Shown: positions 44,155 to 53,767, counted from the stretch's first letter. The stretch is DNA of 64,000 nt from Halobacillus alkaliphilus (GCF_900113125.1 NZ_FOOG01000009.1:53939-117938), one strand, 5' to 3'. The notes: generated by a model from the sequence alone, not told the origin. Numbers and translations are program-made.

Positions 44155-44721
44155 ATGGCTCTAATCGGAAAAGAAGTACAACCATTCCAGGCAAAAGCAT
44201 TCAAAGACGGTGAAGACTTTATTGATGTAACAGAAGAAAATTTCAAAGGTCAGTGGAGCGTTGTTTGTTTCTATCCAGCAGACTTTTCTTTCGTTTGCCC
44301 AACTGAACTTGAAGACCTTCAAAATAACTACGAAACTTTGAAAGAACTTGGTGTTGAAGTATACTCTGTTTCTACAGATACTCACTTCGTACACAAAGGC
44401 TGGCACGATAGCTCTGAAAAAATTAACAAAATCAAGTACCCAATGATCGGGGATCCATCCCAACAGCTTTCCCGTCAATTCGACGTATTGAACGAAGAAG
44501 ATGGCCTGGCTGAACGCGGTACATTCGTGATTGATCCAGATGGCGTTATTCAAACTGTAGAAATTAACGCAGGCGGAATCGGACGCGATGCAGATAATCT
44601 TGTAGGTAAAATTAAAGCTGCTCAATATGTACGCAACAATCCTGGCGAAGTTTGCCCGGCTAAATGGGAAGAAGGCGAAGAAACCCTTACGCCAAGCCTT
44701 GATCTAGTTGGCAAAATTTAA
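44155..44721 (+). CDS. ahpC: Alkyl hydroperoxide reductase C (peroxiredoxin)
   Basis: 188 residues, AhpC/Prx1 type. Peroxidatic Cys48 in FSFVCPTE and resolving Cys167 in GEVCPAKW, with the C-terminal segment needed for a decamer. RBS GGAGG. Cytoplasmic enzyme reducing hydrogen peroxide and organic peroxides, re-reduced by AhpF, whose gene follows 12 bases later. Strong codon bias and promoter suggest high expression. Confidence 0.97.
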   Translation: MALIGKEVQPFQAKAFKDGEDFIDVTEENFKGQWSVVCFYPADFSFVCPTELEDLQNNYETLKELGVEVYSVSTDTHFVHKGWHDSSEKINKIKYPMIGDPSQQLSRQFDVLNEEDGLAERGTFVIDPDGVIQTVEINAGGIGRDADNLVGKIKAAQYVRNNPGEVCPAKWEEGEETLTPSLDLVGKI

Positions 44722-44733
44722 GGAGTGAAATAA

Positions 44734-46266
44734 ATGGTTCTAGATGCACAAATAAAAGCGCAATTAGAAGAATATCTAAAGCTTTTAGAAGGTGACATCG
44801 AACTGAAAGTCAGCGCGGGAGACGATGATGTCTCCCGCGACATGCTGGCTCTCACCGATGAGCTTACCTCCATGTCACCGAAAATTACAGTTACAAATGC
44901 AGAACTTAAACGCACACCCAGCTTCAGTGTGAACCGTCCCCAAGAGGAAACAGGGATTACCTTTTCCGGTGTTCCGCTCGGTCATGAATTCACATCTTTA
45001 GTACTTGCTTTGCTTCAAGTAAGCGGAAGACCTCCAAAAATTGATGATACTATGATTGAACAAATTAAAAATATCAGCGGAGAGTATCACTTCGAAACGT
45101 TTGTCAGCTTAAGCTGTCATAACTGCCCGGATGTGGTTCAGGCTCTGAATATCATGAGCGTAATAAACCCTGGCATCACTCATACAATGATTGATGGCGC
45201 TGCATTTAAAGAAGAAGCAGAAGAAAATAATGTAATGGCAGTTCCAGCTGTTTATCTTGATGGAGAATTCTTCAGCGGCGGTCGTATAACCCTTGAAGAA
45301 ATCGTTGCAAAAATCAGTGACGGTCCATCTCCAGAAGAATTTACAAACCGTGACCCATACGATGTGTTAGTTGTCGGCGGTGGCCCTGCAGGTGCCAGTG
45401 CTGCTATTTATGCTGCACGTAAAGGGATTCGCACAGGGGTCGTGGCCGAGCGCTTCGGCGGTCAGGTCCTTGATACCATGACCATCGAGAACTTTATCAG
45501 TGTTAAAAACACCGAAGGACCGAAATTCGCAGCAAGCCTTGAAGAACACGTGAAAGACTATGATATCGATATCATGAACCTTCAACGTGTCAAAGGGTTG
45601 GAAAAGAATGACGGCATGTTCGAAGTTGAACTTGATAACGGTGGCGTTCTGAAGAGTAAGAGTGCCATTATCTCTACAGGTGCGCGCTGGCGCCAAATTG
45701 GTGTTCCAGGCGAAGAAGAGTTCAAGAACAAAGGTGTAGCCTACTGCCCTCACTGTGACGGTCCATTGTTCGAAGGCAAAGACGTAGCGGTCATCGGCGG
45801 TGGAAACTCCGGCGTTGAAGCAGCTATCGATCTTGCAGGAATTGTTCAAAACGTTACTGTGCTTGAGTTTGCCGACGAGCTGAAAGCAGATGAGGTTCTC
45901 CAAGAACGACTAAATAGTCTTCCAAACGTAAATGTGAAGACAAATGCCCAAACTACAGAAATCACCGGTGACGAAAACGTAAATGGTATTACGTATATCG
46001 ACCGTGAATCTGGTGAAGAACAGCACATTGCCCTTCAGGGCGTCTTCGTTCAAATTGGTCTTGTGCCGAATACAGAATGGTTAGACGCAGATGTAGAAAC
46101 CAACCGCATTGGTGAAATCATCACCAATAAGCAAGGTTCTACGAATGTACCTGGTCTGTTTGCTGCCGGTGACGTAACCGACTGTCCAAACAATCAGATC
46201 ATTATTTCTATGGGTGATGGTGCAAATGCCTCTCTTGGTGCATTTGATTACTTGATTAGAAACTAG
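44734..46266 (+). CDS. ahpF: Alkyl hydroperoxide reductase F (flavoprotein)
   Basis: 510 residues. N-terminal tandem thioredoxin-fold domain (about 1-195) with redox pair Cys128-Cys131 (SCHNCPD), then a thioredoxin-reductase-like part with FAD loop VVGGGPAGASAAIYAARKG near 210, active disulfide Cys338-Cys341 (YCPHCDGP) and NADH loop GGGNSGVEAAIDLAG. It passes electrons from NADH to AhpC. Co-transcribed with ahpC under PerR and ended by a strong terminator. Confidence 0.97.
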   Translation: MVLDAQIKAQLEEYLKLLEGDIELKVSAGDDDVSRDMLALTDELTSMSPKITVTNAELKRTPSFSVNRPQEETGITFSGVPLGHEFTSLVLALLQVSGRPPKIDDTMIEQIKNISGEYHFETFVSLSCHNCPDVVQALNIMSVINPGITHTMIDGAAFKEEAEENNVMAVPAVYLDGEFFSGGRITLEEIVAKISDGPSPEEFTNRDPYDVLVVGGGPAGASAAIYAARKGIRTGVVAERFGGQVLDTMTIENFISVKNTEGPKFAASLEEHVKDYDIDIMNLQRVKGLEKNDGMFEVELDNGGVLKSKSAIISTGARWRQIGVPGEEEFKNKGVAYCPHCDGPLFEGKDVAVIGGGNSGVEAAIDLAGIVQNVTVLEFADELKADEVLQERLNSLPNVNVKTNAQTTEITGDENVNGITYIDRESGEEQHIALQGVFVQIGLVPNTEWLDADVETNRIGEIITNKQGSTNVPGLFAAGDVTDCPNNQIIISMGDGANASLGAFDYLIRN

Positions 46267-46296
46267 TAGTAAAAACTCTTTATATTTATATACAAG

Positions 46297-46344
46297 AAAA
46301 CTCCGGAAACAGGTTCAAATATCATCCTGTTTTTCCGGAGTTTT
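46297..46344 (+). terminator. ahpCF terminator
   Basis: AAAACTCCGGAAACAGG pairs with CCTGTTTTTCCGGAGTTTT (two extra T in the right arm) and is followed by T. Confidence 0.9.
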
Positions 46345-46439
46345 TTGTCTTCAAGAGTAAAAATTAAATCGTGTTGATCTTCCAGTAAAGCTCCCGTTTG
46401 TTGAAGACTCGATTTCGAGACATTTGTGAGAATTAGGTC

Positions 46440-46575
46440 CTCCGGGTGACGATTTCGCTTTCCGGCCCTGCACGACGCAGGGTCGTTCGACGTTGCCACA
46501 GGACGTGGCGATCTTAGTCGAACATCCCTTGAGGTGAGCTTCCTCAGGCTTCGCCTTCCGGGATCTCACCGATCA
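46440..46575. repeat. GC-rich structured intergenic repeat A
   Basis: Three dyads in series: CCCTGC/GCAGGG (46466-46482), a nested pair GTTCGAC (46485) with GTCGAAC (46517) enclosing GCCAC/GTGGC, and GGTGAG (46533) with CTCACC (46565). GC content is clearly above the flanks and no frame has a start signal. Similar GC-rich palindromic units recur through Bacillaceae chromosomes as far as I recall; copies elsewhere in this genome are expected but cannot be seen here. Confidence 0.65.
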
Positions 46576-46759
46576 TGTTCATCCCACAGGAGTATACATC
46601 ATCCCCCTCCGGACCTGGCTGAATCAGAAACTCGAAATCCACCAAAAATGCCTGCTAAAGTTAACTGGAGAGCGAAAGAGTATCTAACTTATTTAAGTAT
46701 GCAATCCCTGATATATAAGGGGTTAAGGCTGATCCAGAGCGATTACCTCTCTTATAGAA

Positions 46760-46934
46760 GGGTCCGTTCACTCCTCAAACATAGGATGGCGGAGGAAACG
46801 ACGAGACTCCCGCGGGAGAAGGAGCGAGGCGAGACCCCACAGGGAGTGAAGCGACCGAGGAGGCTTGCCAGTTCCCCCGCAGGAAAGCGAGTTGTTTCCG
46901 CAGCCATCCCACTCTCTTTCTTAGCAACGGACCC
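46760..46934. repeat. 175-nt long-hairpin intergenic repeat B
   Basis: Nested complementary arms: GGGTCCGTT (46760) with AACGGACCC (46926), GGATGGC (46784) with GCCATCC (46903), GGAAAC (46794) with GTTTCC (46894), and a perfect inner palindrome CTCCCGCGGGAG (46807-46818). The internal words GAGACTCCCGCGGGAG and CCCGCAGGAAAGCGA are hallmarks of a dispersed repeat common in Bacillaceae. An open frame runs across it but has no coding support. Confidence 0.75.
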
Positions 46935-46999
46935 ACAATACCTCGAATTCGAGCCCAATTAACCGGCCCTTTAGTTTAATAATTCTTTTGAAAAAAGAA

Positions 47000-47055
47000 A
47001 AGGCCTTCTATCAAAAGGTTTGCTTCATAAGCAAATTCTTTTGGATAGAGGCCTT
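47000..47055 (-). terminator. betBA terminator, extended hairpin
   Basis: AAGGCC, TCTATC, AAAAG and TTTGC on the left pair in order with GCAAA, CTTTT, GATAGA and GGCCTT on the right; T-run on the minus strand. Confidence 0.85.
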
Positions 47056-47067
47056 CTTGATAGAATG

Positions 47068-48750
47068 TTATTTAGTTACTGTACCTGCATCAGCTGGATG
47101 TACTCCATGACGATAGTAGTCTGCATCAATTGGCTCAAGCGGCTTACGTCCAAGGATAAGATCTGCTGCCTTTTCCGCCAACATCAATACAGGTGCATGA
47201 ATGTTGCCGTTTGTAACATAAGGCATAGCAGATGCATCCACTACTCGTACATTGTCGAGTCCGTGAACCTTCATGGTTTCTGGGTCTACTACAGACATTG
47301 GGTCTGATGCCGGTCCCATCTTAGCTGTACAAGACGGGTGAAGGGCAGTCTCTGCATCTTCTTTTACCCACTCCAGTATTTCTTCTTCTGTCTGAACAGT
47401 AGGTCCAGGTGAGATTTCTCCTGCATTGTATTTTTTCATGGCAGGTTGAGACATAATTTCACGCGTAATCCTAATCGCTTCCACCCATTCACGTTTGTCT
47501 TGTTCCGTAGACAGATAGTTGTAAACCATGCTCGGATGCTCTTTCGGGTCTTTAGAGCGAATTTTCAATGATCCACGTGCATCAGAGTACATAGGTCCAA
47601 TGTGCACCTGGAAGCCGTGATCCGTTGGTGCTTTTTGTCCATCATAGCGTACCGCTACCGGAAGGAAGTGGAACATCAGGTTAGGATAATCAACATCTTC
47701 ATTTGAACGGACAAAGCCTCCACCTTCAAAATGGTTCGTGGCTGCAGGTCCTGTACGCCCAAGCATCCACTGCAATCCGATCCAAGGCATGCGTCTCTTC
47801 TGCAGGTTAGGCTGTTCAGAAACAGGAATCGGGCACGCGTGCTGAACGTAAACTTCAAGGTGATCCTGAAGATTTTCACCTACACCAGGAAGATTAACAA
47901 CAGGTTTAATCCCAAGAGAGCGAAGATGTTCTGCATCTCCTACCCCTGACAATTGAAGAAGCTGCGGCGTGTTGATAGCCCCTCCTGAGAGGATGACTTC
48001 ACCCGCTTTGACTTGGTGGATCTTCCCGTTTCGTTTATAGGTCAACCCTTTGGCACGAGTACCATCGAAGTCAATACTCGTAACGAAAGCACGAGTTTTT
48101 ACCGTCAGGTTCTCACGATTCATTGCAGGATGCAGGTAAGCACGTGAAGCTGACAACCGCTGACCTTTGTACACATGCTTATCGAATGGTCCGAACCCTT
48201 CTTGACGGAAACCGTTGACATCCGGAGTTTTGTTATAACCGGCCTCTACAGCTGAGTTAAAAAAGGCTTGGAATAGAGGGTTTTTGGCTGGTCCGCGCTC
48301 CAATTTGATTGGCCCGTCGTGACCGCGAAGATCGTCATCTGGTGAGCCTAAAGCATTCTCCAAACGTTTGAAGTATGGAAGGCAGTGCGCCCAATTCCAG
48401 TTTTCCATACCTTTGTCGGATCCCCAGCGTTCATAGTCTTTCGGATTTCCGCGCTGATAAATCATACCGTTGATGGAGCTGGAACCCCCAAGCACCTTTC
48501 CGCGCGCATGCGGGATGCGACGTCCATTCATATATGGTTCAGGGTCAGATTCATATTGCCAATCGTAAAGATTTTTTCCAGAAGGGAACGGCAATGCTGC
48601 CGGCATTTGAATCAATAAGTCCCATGAATAATCACTGCGTCCCGCCTCTAAAACTAGGACACTCTTTTTTCCATCTTCACTTAAACGGTCACCGAGTACA
48701 GAACCCGCACTACCGCCTCCTACAATTACAATGTCATATGCTTCTGTCAT
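47068..48750 (-). CDS. betA: Choline dehydrogenase, GMC flavoprotein
   Basis: 560 residues, the BetA size. FAD loop [16 protein letters not shown] at the N-terminus, GMC signature [15 protein letters not shown] near 84, and the C-terminal active-site region with HPSCTAKMG (His) and [16 protein letters not shown]. It oxidises choline to betaine aldehyde and further. Bacillus subtilis uses the iron alcohol dehydrogenase GbsB for this step, so a BetA-type enzyme together with GbsR is a mixed pathway typical of halophilic relatives. It lies 185 bases after betB on the same strand. Confidence 0.93.
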   Translation of the reverse strand: MTEAYDIVIVGGGSAGSVLGDRLSEDGKKSVLVLEAGRSDYSWDLLIQMPAALPFPSGKNLYDWQYESDPEPYMNGRRIPHARGKVLGGSSSINGMIYQRGNPKDYERWGSDKGMENWNWAHCLPYFKRLENALGSPDDDLRGHDGPIKLERGPAKNPLFQAFFNSAVEAGYNKTPDVNGFRQEGFGPFDKHVYKGQRLSASRAYLHPAMNRENLTVKTRAFVTSIDFDGTRAKGLTYKRNGKIHQVKAGEVILSGGAINTPQLLQLSGVGDAEHLRSLGIKPVVNLPGVGENLQDHLEVYVQHACPIPVSEQPNLQKRRMPWIGLQWMLGRTGPAATNHFEGGGFVRSNEDVDYPNLMFHFLPVAVRYDGQKAPTDHGFQVHIGPMYSDARGSLKIRSKDPKEHPSMVYNYLSTEQDKREWVEAIRITREIMSQPAMKKYNAGEISPGPTVQTEEEILEWVKEDAETALHPSCTAKMGPASDPMSVVDPETMKVHGLDNVRVVDASAMPYVTNGNIHAPVLMLAEKAADLILGRKPLEPIDADYYRHGVHPADAGTVTK

Positions 48751-48935
48751 GTCAGTTCCTCCTTAGATGTTGTAATGGGTAGAAAGGTTTTGAAGCAATA
48801 AAGACACACCGCTCAAAAACCCTTCTCCTTTATTAAAAATTTGTTTTTTGTATTCATTTATAAAATAGATTGAGCTTTTTCAGACTTGAGCTTCTCTACC
48901 ATACCGATACTTTTTTATAGATTAGTAGTTTAAGT

Positions 48936-50408
48936 TTAGAACCAGTTAATAGGTTCGGGCTTCAGGTTTTGGAAGATATGTTTAGTTTCTGTATATTCTT
49001 CTATACCTAATCTGCCTAATTCGCGTCCAATACCGGACTGTTTAAATCCACCCCACGGGGCGTGCGGGAAATATAGGTTGAATTCATTGATCCATACCGT
49101 ACCCATACGCATTTTCGCTGCACAGCGTTCAGCTTTGGCAATATCATTTGTAAAGACACCGCCAGCAAGACCATAAATGGAATCATTTGCAAGCTTAGTG
49201 GCTTCTTCTTCTGTACTAAATTTCTCAACTGTGATAATTGGACCGAAGCCTTCTTCTTGAACAATGTGCATGTCTGTGGTGCAGTCTGTGAAAATTGTAG
49301 GCAGATAGAAGAAACCTTTTTGCAATTCTGGATCTTCTGGGCGCTTGCCGCCAACGGCTAAAGTTGCTCCTTCTTTGACCCCTGCTTCCACATACTTCTC
49401 CACTTTCTCAAGGTGCTCAGCTGAAATAAGCGGTCCCATTTGTGTATCTTCATCAAATCCGCTGCCCAGCTTGAATTTTTTCACTCGTTCCACAAGAGCA
49501 TTGACAAATTCATCATGAATGCTTTCTTCTACAATCAGTCTTGTACCAGCAGAGCAGATTTGTCCCGCGTGGAAAAACACTCCGTTTAACGCCTGATCTA
49601 CAGCTAATTCAAAATCAGCATCTGCAAAGATGACATTCGGGTTTTTTCCTCCGAGTTCAAGCGCGAGCTTCTTCACATTCACACTTGCCGCCTGCATAAT
49701 TTTCTTCCCTGTCGCAATGCCACCTGTGAAAGAAATAAGATCTACATCTGTACTGCCGGACAACTCAGAACCAATCGTATTACCTGCACCAAGTACAAGG
49801 TTAGCGACACCAGCAGGGATGCCTGCCTCTTCCATTAATTCAAATACTTTAATGGTAGTAAGCGGTGTAATTTCACTTGGTTTCATAATGAGAGTATTTC
49901 CAGTTACAAGCGCTGGAGCCAGTTTCCAGGACGCTTGCAGTAAAGGGTAATTCCAGGGTGTGATTTGTCCACAAACACCGACCGGCTCGTGTACAACCTT
50001 ACTGCTGGAATTCGGCACAGGAGAATCAATTAGTTCTCCTCCATCTTTATCTGCAAGTTCTCCATAATAACGAAACACTCCAGCGATATCTTCCATGTCT
50101 CCACGACTTTCTTCTACTGTTTTTCCAGTATCCAAGGATTCTAAATACGCCAATTCTTCTTTGTCTCTTTCAATCAATTCAGCAATTCTCGTTACGACAG
50201 TACCGCGCTCAGTTGCTGGGGTTGAAGCCCACTCCCCATTATCAAATGCTTCTCTTGCTGCAGCGATGGCTGCTTTTGCATCTGATTCATCACCTTCAGG
50301 GACCGTAGCAATAATTTCCTGATTAAATGGATTAATAATGTGGCGCTTATTTCCTGAATTCGCATCCACCCATTCTCCATTGATGTATTGTTGTAGTTTC
50401 AAATCCAT
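48936..50408 (-). CDS. betB: Betaine aldehyde dehydrogenase
   Basis: 490 residues from the ATG at 50408 (GGAG upstream; the TTG at 50423 overlaps that site). ALDH landmarks: PWNYPLLQASWKLAPAL with the oxyanion Asn, catalytic Glu in LALELGGKNP near 253 and Cys in GQICSAGTR near 287, plus the BetB-type ending. It oxidises betaine aldehyde to the osmoprotectant glycine betaine with NAD(P)+. First gene of betB-betA, divergent from gbsR. Confidence 0.95.
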   Translation of the reverse strand: MDLKLQQYINGEWVDANSGNKRHIINPFNQEIIATVPEGDESDAKAAIAAAREAFDNGEWASTPATERGTVVTRIAELIERDKEELAYLESLDTGKTVEESRGDMEDIAGVFRYYGELADKDGGELIDSPVPNSSSKVVHEPVGVCGQITPWNYPLLQASWKLAPALVTGNTLIMKPSEITPLTTIKVFELMEEAGIPAGVANLVLGAGNTIGSELSGSTDVDLISFTGGIATGKKIMQAASVNVKKLALELGGKNPNVIFADADFELAVDQALNGVFFHAGQICSAGTRLIVEESIHDEFVNALVERVKKFKLGSGFDEDTQMGPLISAEHLEKVEKYVEAGVKEGATLAVGGKRPEDPELQKGFFYLPTIFTDCTTDMHIVQEEGFGPIITVEKFSTEEEATKLANDSIYGLAGGVFTNDIAKAERCAAKMRMGTVWINEFNLYFPHAPWGGFKQSGIGRELGRLGIEEYTETKHIFQNLKPEPINWF

Positions 50409-50457
50409 ATCTATCAACTCCAATTCTGAAGTAAAATTAACTTTATTAAGAATTTAT

Positions 50458-50469
50458 TTAACGTTTTAA
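50458..50469 (-). promoter_or_regulatory. TTAACGTTTTAA motif in the betB leader
   Basis: One of three TTAACGTNTT matches in this betaine cluster, about 50 bases before the betB start. Candidate GbsR-binding or choline-response element; a -35 TTGACA lies upstream at about 50492-50508. Confidence 0.45.
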
Positions 50470-50570
50470 ACACTAACACGTATTATTAAGGCTGTCAAAA
50501 TAATGTCAATCATAAAATGAAGTAATATTTGGAAAGAAGCATAACGCCTATAAAGACTGTGAGTTTCAAC

Positions 50571-50585
50571 TTATCAAGTTGATAA
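50571..50585. promoter_or_regulatory. Perfect 7-1-7 palindrome between betB and gbsR
   Basis: TTATCAA-G-TTGATAA lies midway between the divergent betB and gbsR genes. A regulator dimer site is likely; GbsR is the local candidate. Confidence 0.5.
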
Positions 50586-50613
50586 AAATTAAATCCTCAT
50601 TTGACATTTTAGC

Positions 50614-50625
50614 TGAACACGTTAA
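50614..50625 (-). promoter_or_regulatory. TTAACGTGTTCA motif upstream of gbsR
   Basis: On the minus strand this is the second TTAACGTNTT match; it also forms most of a near-palindrome ACACGTTAACATGT (50617-50630) about 65 bases before gbsR, just after a TTGACA at about 50600. Confidence 0.45.
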
Positions 50626-50693
50626 CATGTAGTTCATAAAGAATGTTTGATAAATATTTAACGAGGTTTATTTTATATTGAAGGAGCGACCTT

Positions 50694-51242
50694 ATGAGCG
50701 ATACCGAAAAACCCAGCATTAAAATAGAAGAAGCCAAAGATAAAGTCATTGGTGCCATTGCAGAGACTATGGATTTATATGGAGTAACACCAGCTGCTGG
50801 AAATTTATATGCGACGATGTATTTTAAGGATCAGATGACGCTTGATGAAATGCGCACAGAACTCGGAATGAGTAAACCGAGTATGAGTACCAGCGTCCGC
50901 CGTCTTCAGGAAATAGAAATGGTGAAAAAAACCTTTACACGTGGCTCAAGGAAACATACGTATGCAGCTGAGAAAAACTTCTTCCGTTCCTTTATGGCGT
51001 TTTATTGTCAGATGTGGGAACGCGAAGCGAAAATGAATTTGGAAGCCATTGAAGAAGCGCAGGAAGATTTTATCGATGTTATAAAAGATTCCAGCAGTAC
51101 ACCAGATATTGTTGCAAATGCAAAGAAATACTATGATCAATTAGAAGAATCGAAAACATATTATCACTGGCTGAATGACTTAGTGGACAGTATAAGAAGC
51201 GGTAAGATATTTGAATTTTTGCCGAAGGATCCACATGACTAA
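50694..51242 (+). CDS. gbsR: GbsR-type repressor of glycine betaine synthesis
   Basis: 182 residues, MarR-superfamily winged helix. The recognition helix region DEMRTELGMSKPSMSTSVRRLQ (given here in part as GMSKPSMSTSVRRLQE) and a wing GSRKHTYAAEKNFF lie at about 50-100; long C-terminal helices dimerise. RBS AAGGAGCG. In B. subtilis GbsR represses choline import and conversion genes and is released by choline. Here it is divergent to betB-betA and followed by a betaine-binding protein gene. Confidence 0.92.
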   Translation: MSDTEKPSIKIEEAKDKVIGAIAETMDLYGVTPAAGNLYATMYFKDQMTLDEMRTELGMSKPSMSTSVRRLQEIEMVKKTFTRGSRKHTYAAEKNFFRSFMAFYCQMWEREAKMNLEAIEEAQEDFIDVIKDSSSTPDIVANAKKYYDQLEESKTYYHWLNDLVDSIRSGKIFEFLPKDPHD

Positions 51243-51361
51243 GGGCAAGCAAAATCTCAGGCAGTCTATAGAAAACCATTATGGACTGCCTGGTTATAGG
51301 AATCCTCCACTCTTTTCTAAGAAAGAAATGGATTTTTCATATCTTTATGTTAAAAAAATTC

Positions 51362-51374
51362 TTAACGTATTTAA
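51362..51374 (+). promoter_or_regulatory. TTAACGTATTTAA motif before the betaine-binding protein gene
   Basis: Third TTAACGTNTT match, about 55 bases before the lipoprotein start, next to an imperfect dyad TTTTTTACA/TGTAAAAA at 51375-51394. Confidence 0.45.
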
Positions 51375-51428
51375 TTTTTTACAATCTGTAAAAATTAAAA
51401 TAAATAACAACAAAGGGGAGTTTTCAAC

Positions 51429-52328
51429 ATGTACAAGTGGAAAAAAGAACTTAGTTTTATTTTAGCGATTCTAATGGTTGCTGTACTGGCCGCATGCGGA
51501 AACAATAATGAGGAAGCAAACAGTGAACAGACAGGTACAGAATCAGAAGCAAAGGATAAAGAATTAACGATAGGTCAAGTTAACTGGGCTGAAAACATTG
51601 CTGTAACAAATATGTGGAAAGTCATTTTAGAAGATAAAGGGTATAACGTGAAATTAAATAACTTGAATATGGGCAGTACAATGAAGGCATTAGAAAGCGG
51701 CGATTTAGATGCTAGTTTAGAAATTTGGCTGCCTGTACAGGATGCTAATTATTTGGAGAAGTATCAAGATACCGTCAATTTCTCAGATGCAACCTGGTAT
51801 GACAACGCAAAAGTAGGACTTGTAGTTCCTTCCTACTTAGAGGAAGTGAATAGTGTAGAAGACTTAAATAAACATAAAGAAATGTTCAATAGCGAAATTG
51901 TTGGTTTTGGACCTGGCGCAGGTACAATGGAAGTAACAGAACAACTAATTAAGGATTATGATCTCGACTTCGAACTACTATCCAGCTCAGAATCTGCGAT
52001 GTTAGCTGAAATCGGAGAAGCTGTAAAAGATGAAGAACCAATCGTAGCACCACTTTGGAGCCCACACTGGGTGTTCTCCAAATATGACTTGAAATTCCTC
52101 GAAGATCCACAAAACACGTACGGTGGTGTAGAAAAAATTCACCATGCTACAAGACAAGGATTTGAAGAAGATTATCCAAAAGTAAGCAAATGGTTTAAAA
52201 ACTGGAAGATGGATGATCAACAAATCGGTAAGCTTATCGAATATGTAGAAGGTACGGAAAATCCTCTCGATGGAGCTGAAAAATGGGTGGAAGAGAATCA
52301 AGATCTAGTCGATGAATGGGTAAAATAA
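51429..52328 (+). CDS. Glycine betaine/proline-betaine binding lipoprotein (OpuAC-type)
   Basis: 299 residues. Lipobox LAAC near residue 23, acidic linker, then the OpuAC fold: LTIGQVNWAENIAVTN, the aromatic-box tryptophans (SLEIWLP, DATWYDN, PLWSPHWVF). It binds betaine-type compounds outside the membrane. No OpuA ATPase or permease gene follows; the gene ends at a strong terminator, so it is a solitary receptor serving a transporter encoded elsewhere or a choline/betaine scavenger. Position beside gbsR suggests induction by choline. RBS AAAGGGGAG. Confidence 0.92.
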   Translation: MYKWKKELSFILAILMVAVLAACGNNNEEANSEQTGTESEAKDKELTIGQVNWAENIAVTNMWKVILEDKGYNVKLNNLNMGSTMKALESGDLDASLEIWLPVQDANYLEKYQDTVNFSDATWYDNAKVGLVVPSYLEEVNSVEDLNKHKEMFNSEIVGFGPGAGTMEVTEQLIKDYDLDFELLSSSESAMLAEIGEAVKDEEPIVAPLWSPHWVFSKYDLKFLEDPQNTYGGVEKIHHATRQGFEEDYPKVSKWFKNWKMDDQQIGKLIEYVEGTENPLDGAEKWVEENQDLVDEWVK

Positions 52329-52341
52329 ATGCATAAAAAAA

Positions 52342-52370
52342 CCGGGCTCTTATTTATTATAAGAGCCCGG
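52342..52370 (+). terminator. Terminator after the betaine-binding protein gene
   Basis: CCGGGCTCTTAT at 52342-52353 pairs perfectly with 52359-52370. Confidence 0.93.
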
Positions 52371-52778
52371 CTTTATTTATGATTATTGGTAATATGGCCT
52401 TCATATGCGGCAGCCCTTTAGTCGAAGAGAACATTAATTGTTGCCGTCTGAACTCAACCATGCTTCCAAGTCATATTTTTTTAACAAGAAATTACTTTTA
52501 ATAATATAAGCAGCCTTTAATTTGTAGTTTGATTACATAAAAAATGGATTATAGACAAGAAACCTTGTAGCCCTCATAACCTTTAAATGCTGACTGTCAC
52601 TTGAATATAACAGGAATTCTACTTAAAAATTCGACTTATTAGTATTAGTTTAATAAGTAACTGAAATAGAAATTTAGCATATTTGTTATACAACTGTAAA
52701 TTCGTGTCGAATTGTAATATGCTACGATATTATATAAGAGCAAGCTAGCAAGCCATACATAATCAGGAGGTATTTTTT
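52371..52778. other. Intergenic, promoter region of the NlpC/P60 gene
   Basis: No gene. An inverted repeat ACTTATTA (52634-52641) with TAATAAGT (52651-52658) lies about 120 bases before the start codon and may be an operator. Confidence 0.4.
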
Positions 52779-53750
52779 TTGGGAAAGAAATTTGTCAGTG
52801 TCGTACTAGCTAATTTCATGGTAATGTTCTTATTTATACCACATACATACGCATCATCAGCTTCAGGCGAGGAAGTGATTGAACGAGCAAAAAAGCACCT
52901 TGGCACTCCATACCAATGGAGTGGAGAGTCACCGGATGGATTTGATTGTTCAGGATTTACACACTATATAATGGATCAATTTGGGATAGATCTTGAAAGA
53001 GGTTCCTATGATCAATATAAGCAAGGTACATATGTAACAGCATCCAATCTTCAAAAAGGAGACCTGGTCTTCTTCTCTGGCACCCACCAAACGGGTATAT
53101 CTCATGTAGGATTCTACATCGGAAACGGGGACATGATCTCTGCCACCAAGAGCAGCGGAGTTGCCATCGATCCGGTCTTCTCTGGTTTTTGGGGAGATAA
53201 ATATACAGGAGCCAAAAGATTCATAGATAACAGTTTCTTTAGCGATGTATCGCCAGACTATTGGGCTTATGACGAAATTAAGTATTTAAATGACGAAGGG
53301 ATCATTAACGGTTTATCTAATGGAAGTTTTGGACCTACGGCTAATGTGTCCAGGGCACAAGTAGCCAAAATGGTGAGCGAAGCATTAAATCTTCAGCCTT
53401 CTTCGTCCGGCCATTTCGAGGATGTTTCTTCCTCTCACTGGGCATACGAATACATAAATGCGGCAAGCGGTGCCGGGGTGATCACGGGCTATGAGAACGG
53501 TACATTCAAACCAGATGAAGATATTACCAGAGCTGAAATAGCAGCAATGGTTAATAGAGCTTTCGAATTAAGCAATATGAACAGTTCTTATAGTTTTGAA
53601 GATATAAGCTCTTCTCATTGGGCCTATGAGGATGTCTATGCTTTAGCTTCTAACGGTATTACTTCAGGATACCATGACGACACATTCCGCCCTAACAAAG
53701 AAGCAACAAGAGCTGAATTCAGTGCTTTCTTGTATCGTGCGTTAAATTAA
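52779..53750 (+). CDS. Secreted NlpC/P60 endopeptidase with three SLH domains
   Basis: 323 residues from a TTG at 52779 with AGGAGGT upstream. Signal peptide 1-26 (cleavage after TYA). NlpC/P60 domain about 30-152 with catalytic Cys57 (FDCSGF) and His109 (SHVGFYIG), preceded by the usual GTPYQWSGESP. Three SLH modules follow (about 154-200, 212-262, 273-323; each with HWAYE and TRAE), which anchor proteins to pyruvylated secondary wall polymer. It cuts peptidoglycan stem peptides at the cell surface. Single gene, own terminator. Confidence 0.93.
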   Translation: MGKKFVSVVLANFMVMFLFIPHTYASSASGEEVIERAKKHLGTPYQWSGESPDGFDCSGFTHYIMDQFGIDLERGSYDQYKQGTYVTASNLQKGDLVFFSGTHQTGISHVGFYIGNGDMISATKSSGVAIDPVFSGFWGDKYTGAKRFIDNSFFSDVSPDYWAYDEIKYLNDEGIINGLSNGSFGPTANVSRAQVAKMVSEALNLQPSSSGHFEDVSSSHWAYEYINAASGAGVITGYENGTFKPDEDITRAEIAAMVNRAFELSNMNSSYSFEDISSSHWAYEDVYALASNGITSGYHDDTFRPNKEATRAEFSAFLYRALN

Positions 53751-53767
53751 ACAATTCCATACATAAT

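Noticed and set aside
46534..46962. 142-codon plus-strand open frame across repeats A and B, and its minus-strand counterparts
   Set aside because: It lies wholly in structured GC-rich repeats, has no RBS and no protein-like composition.
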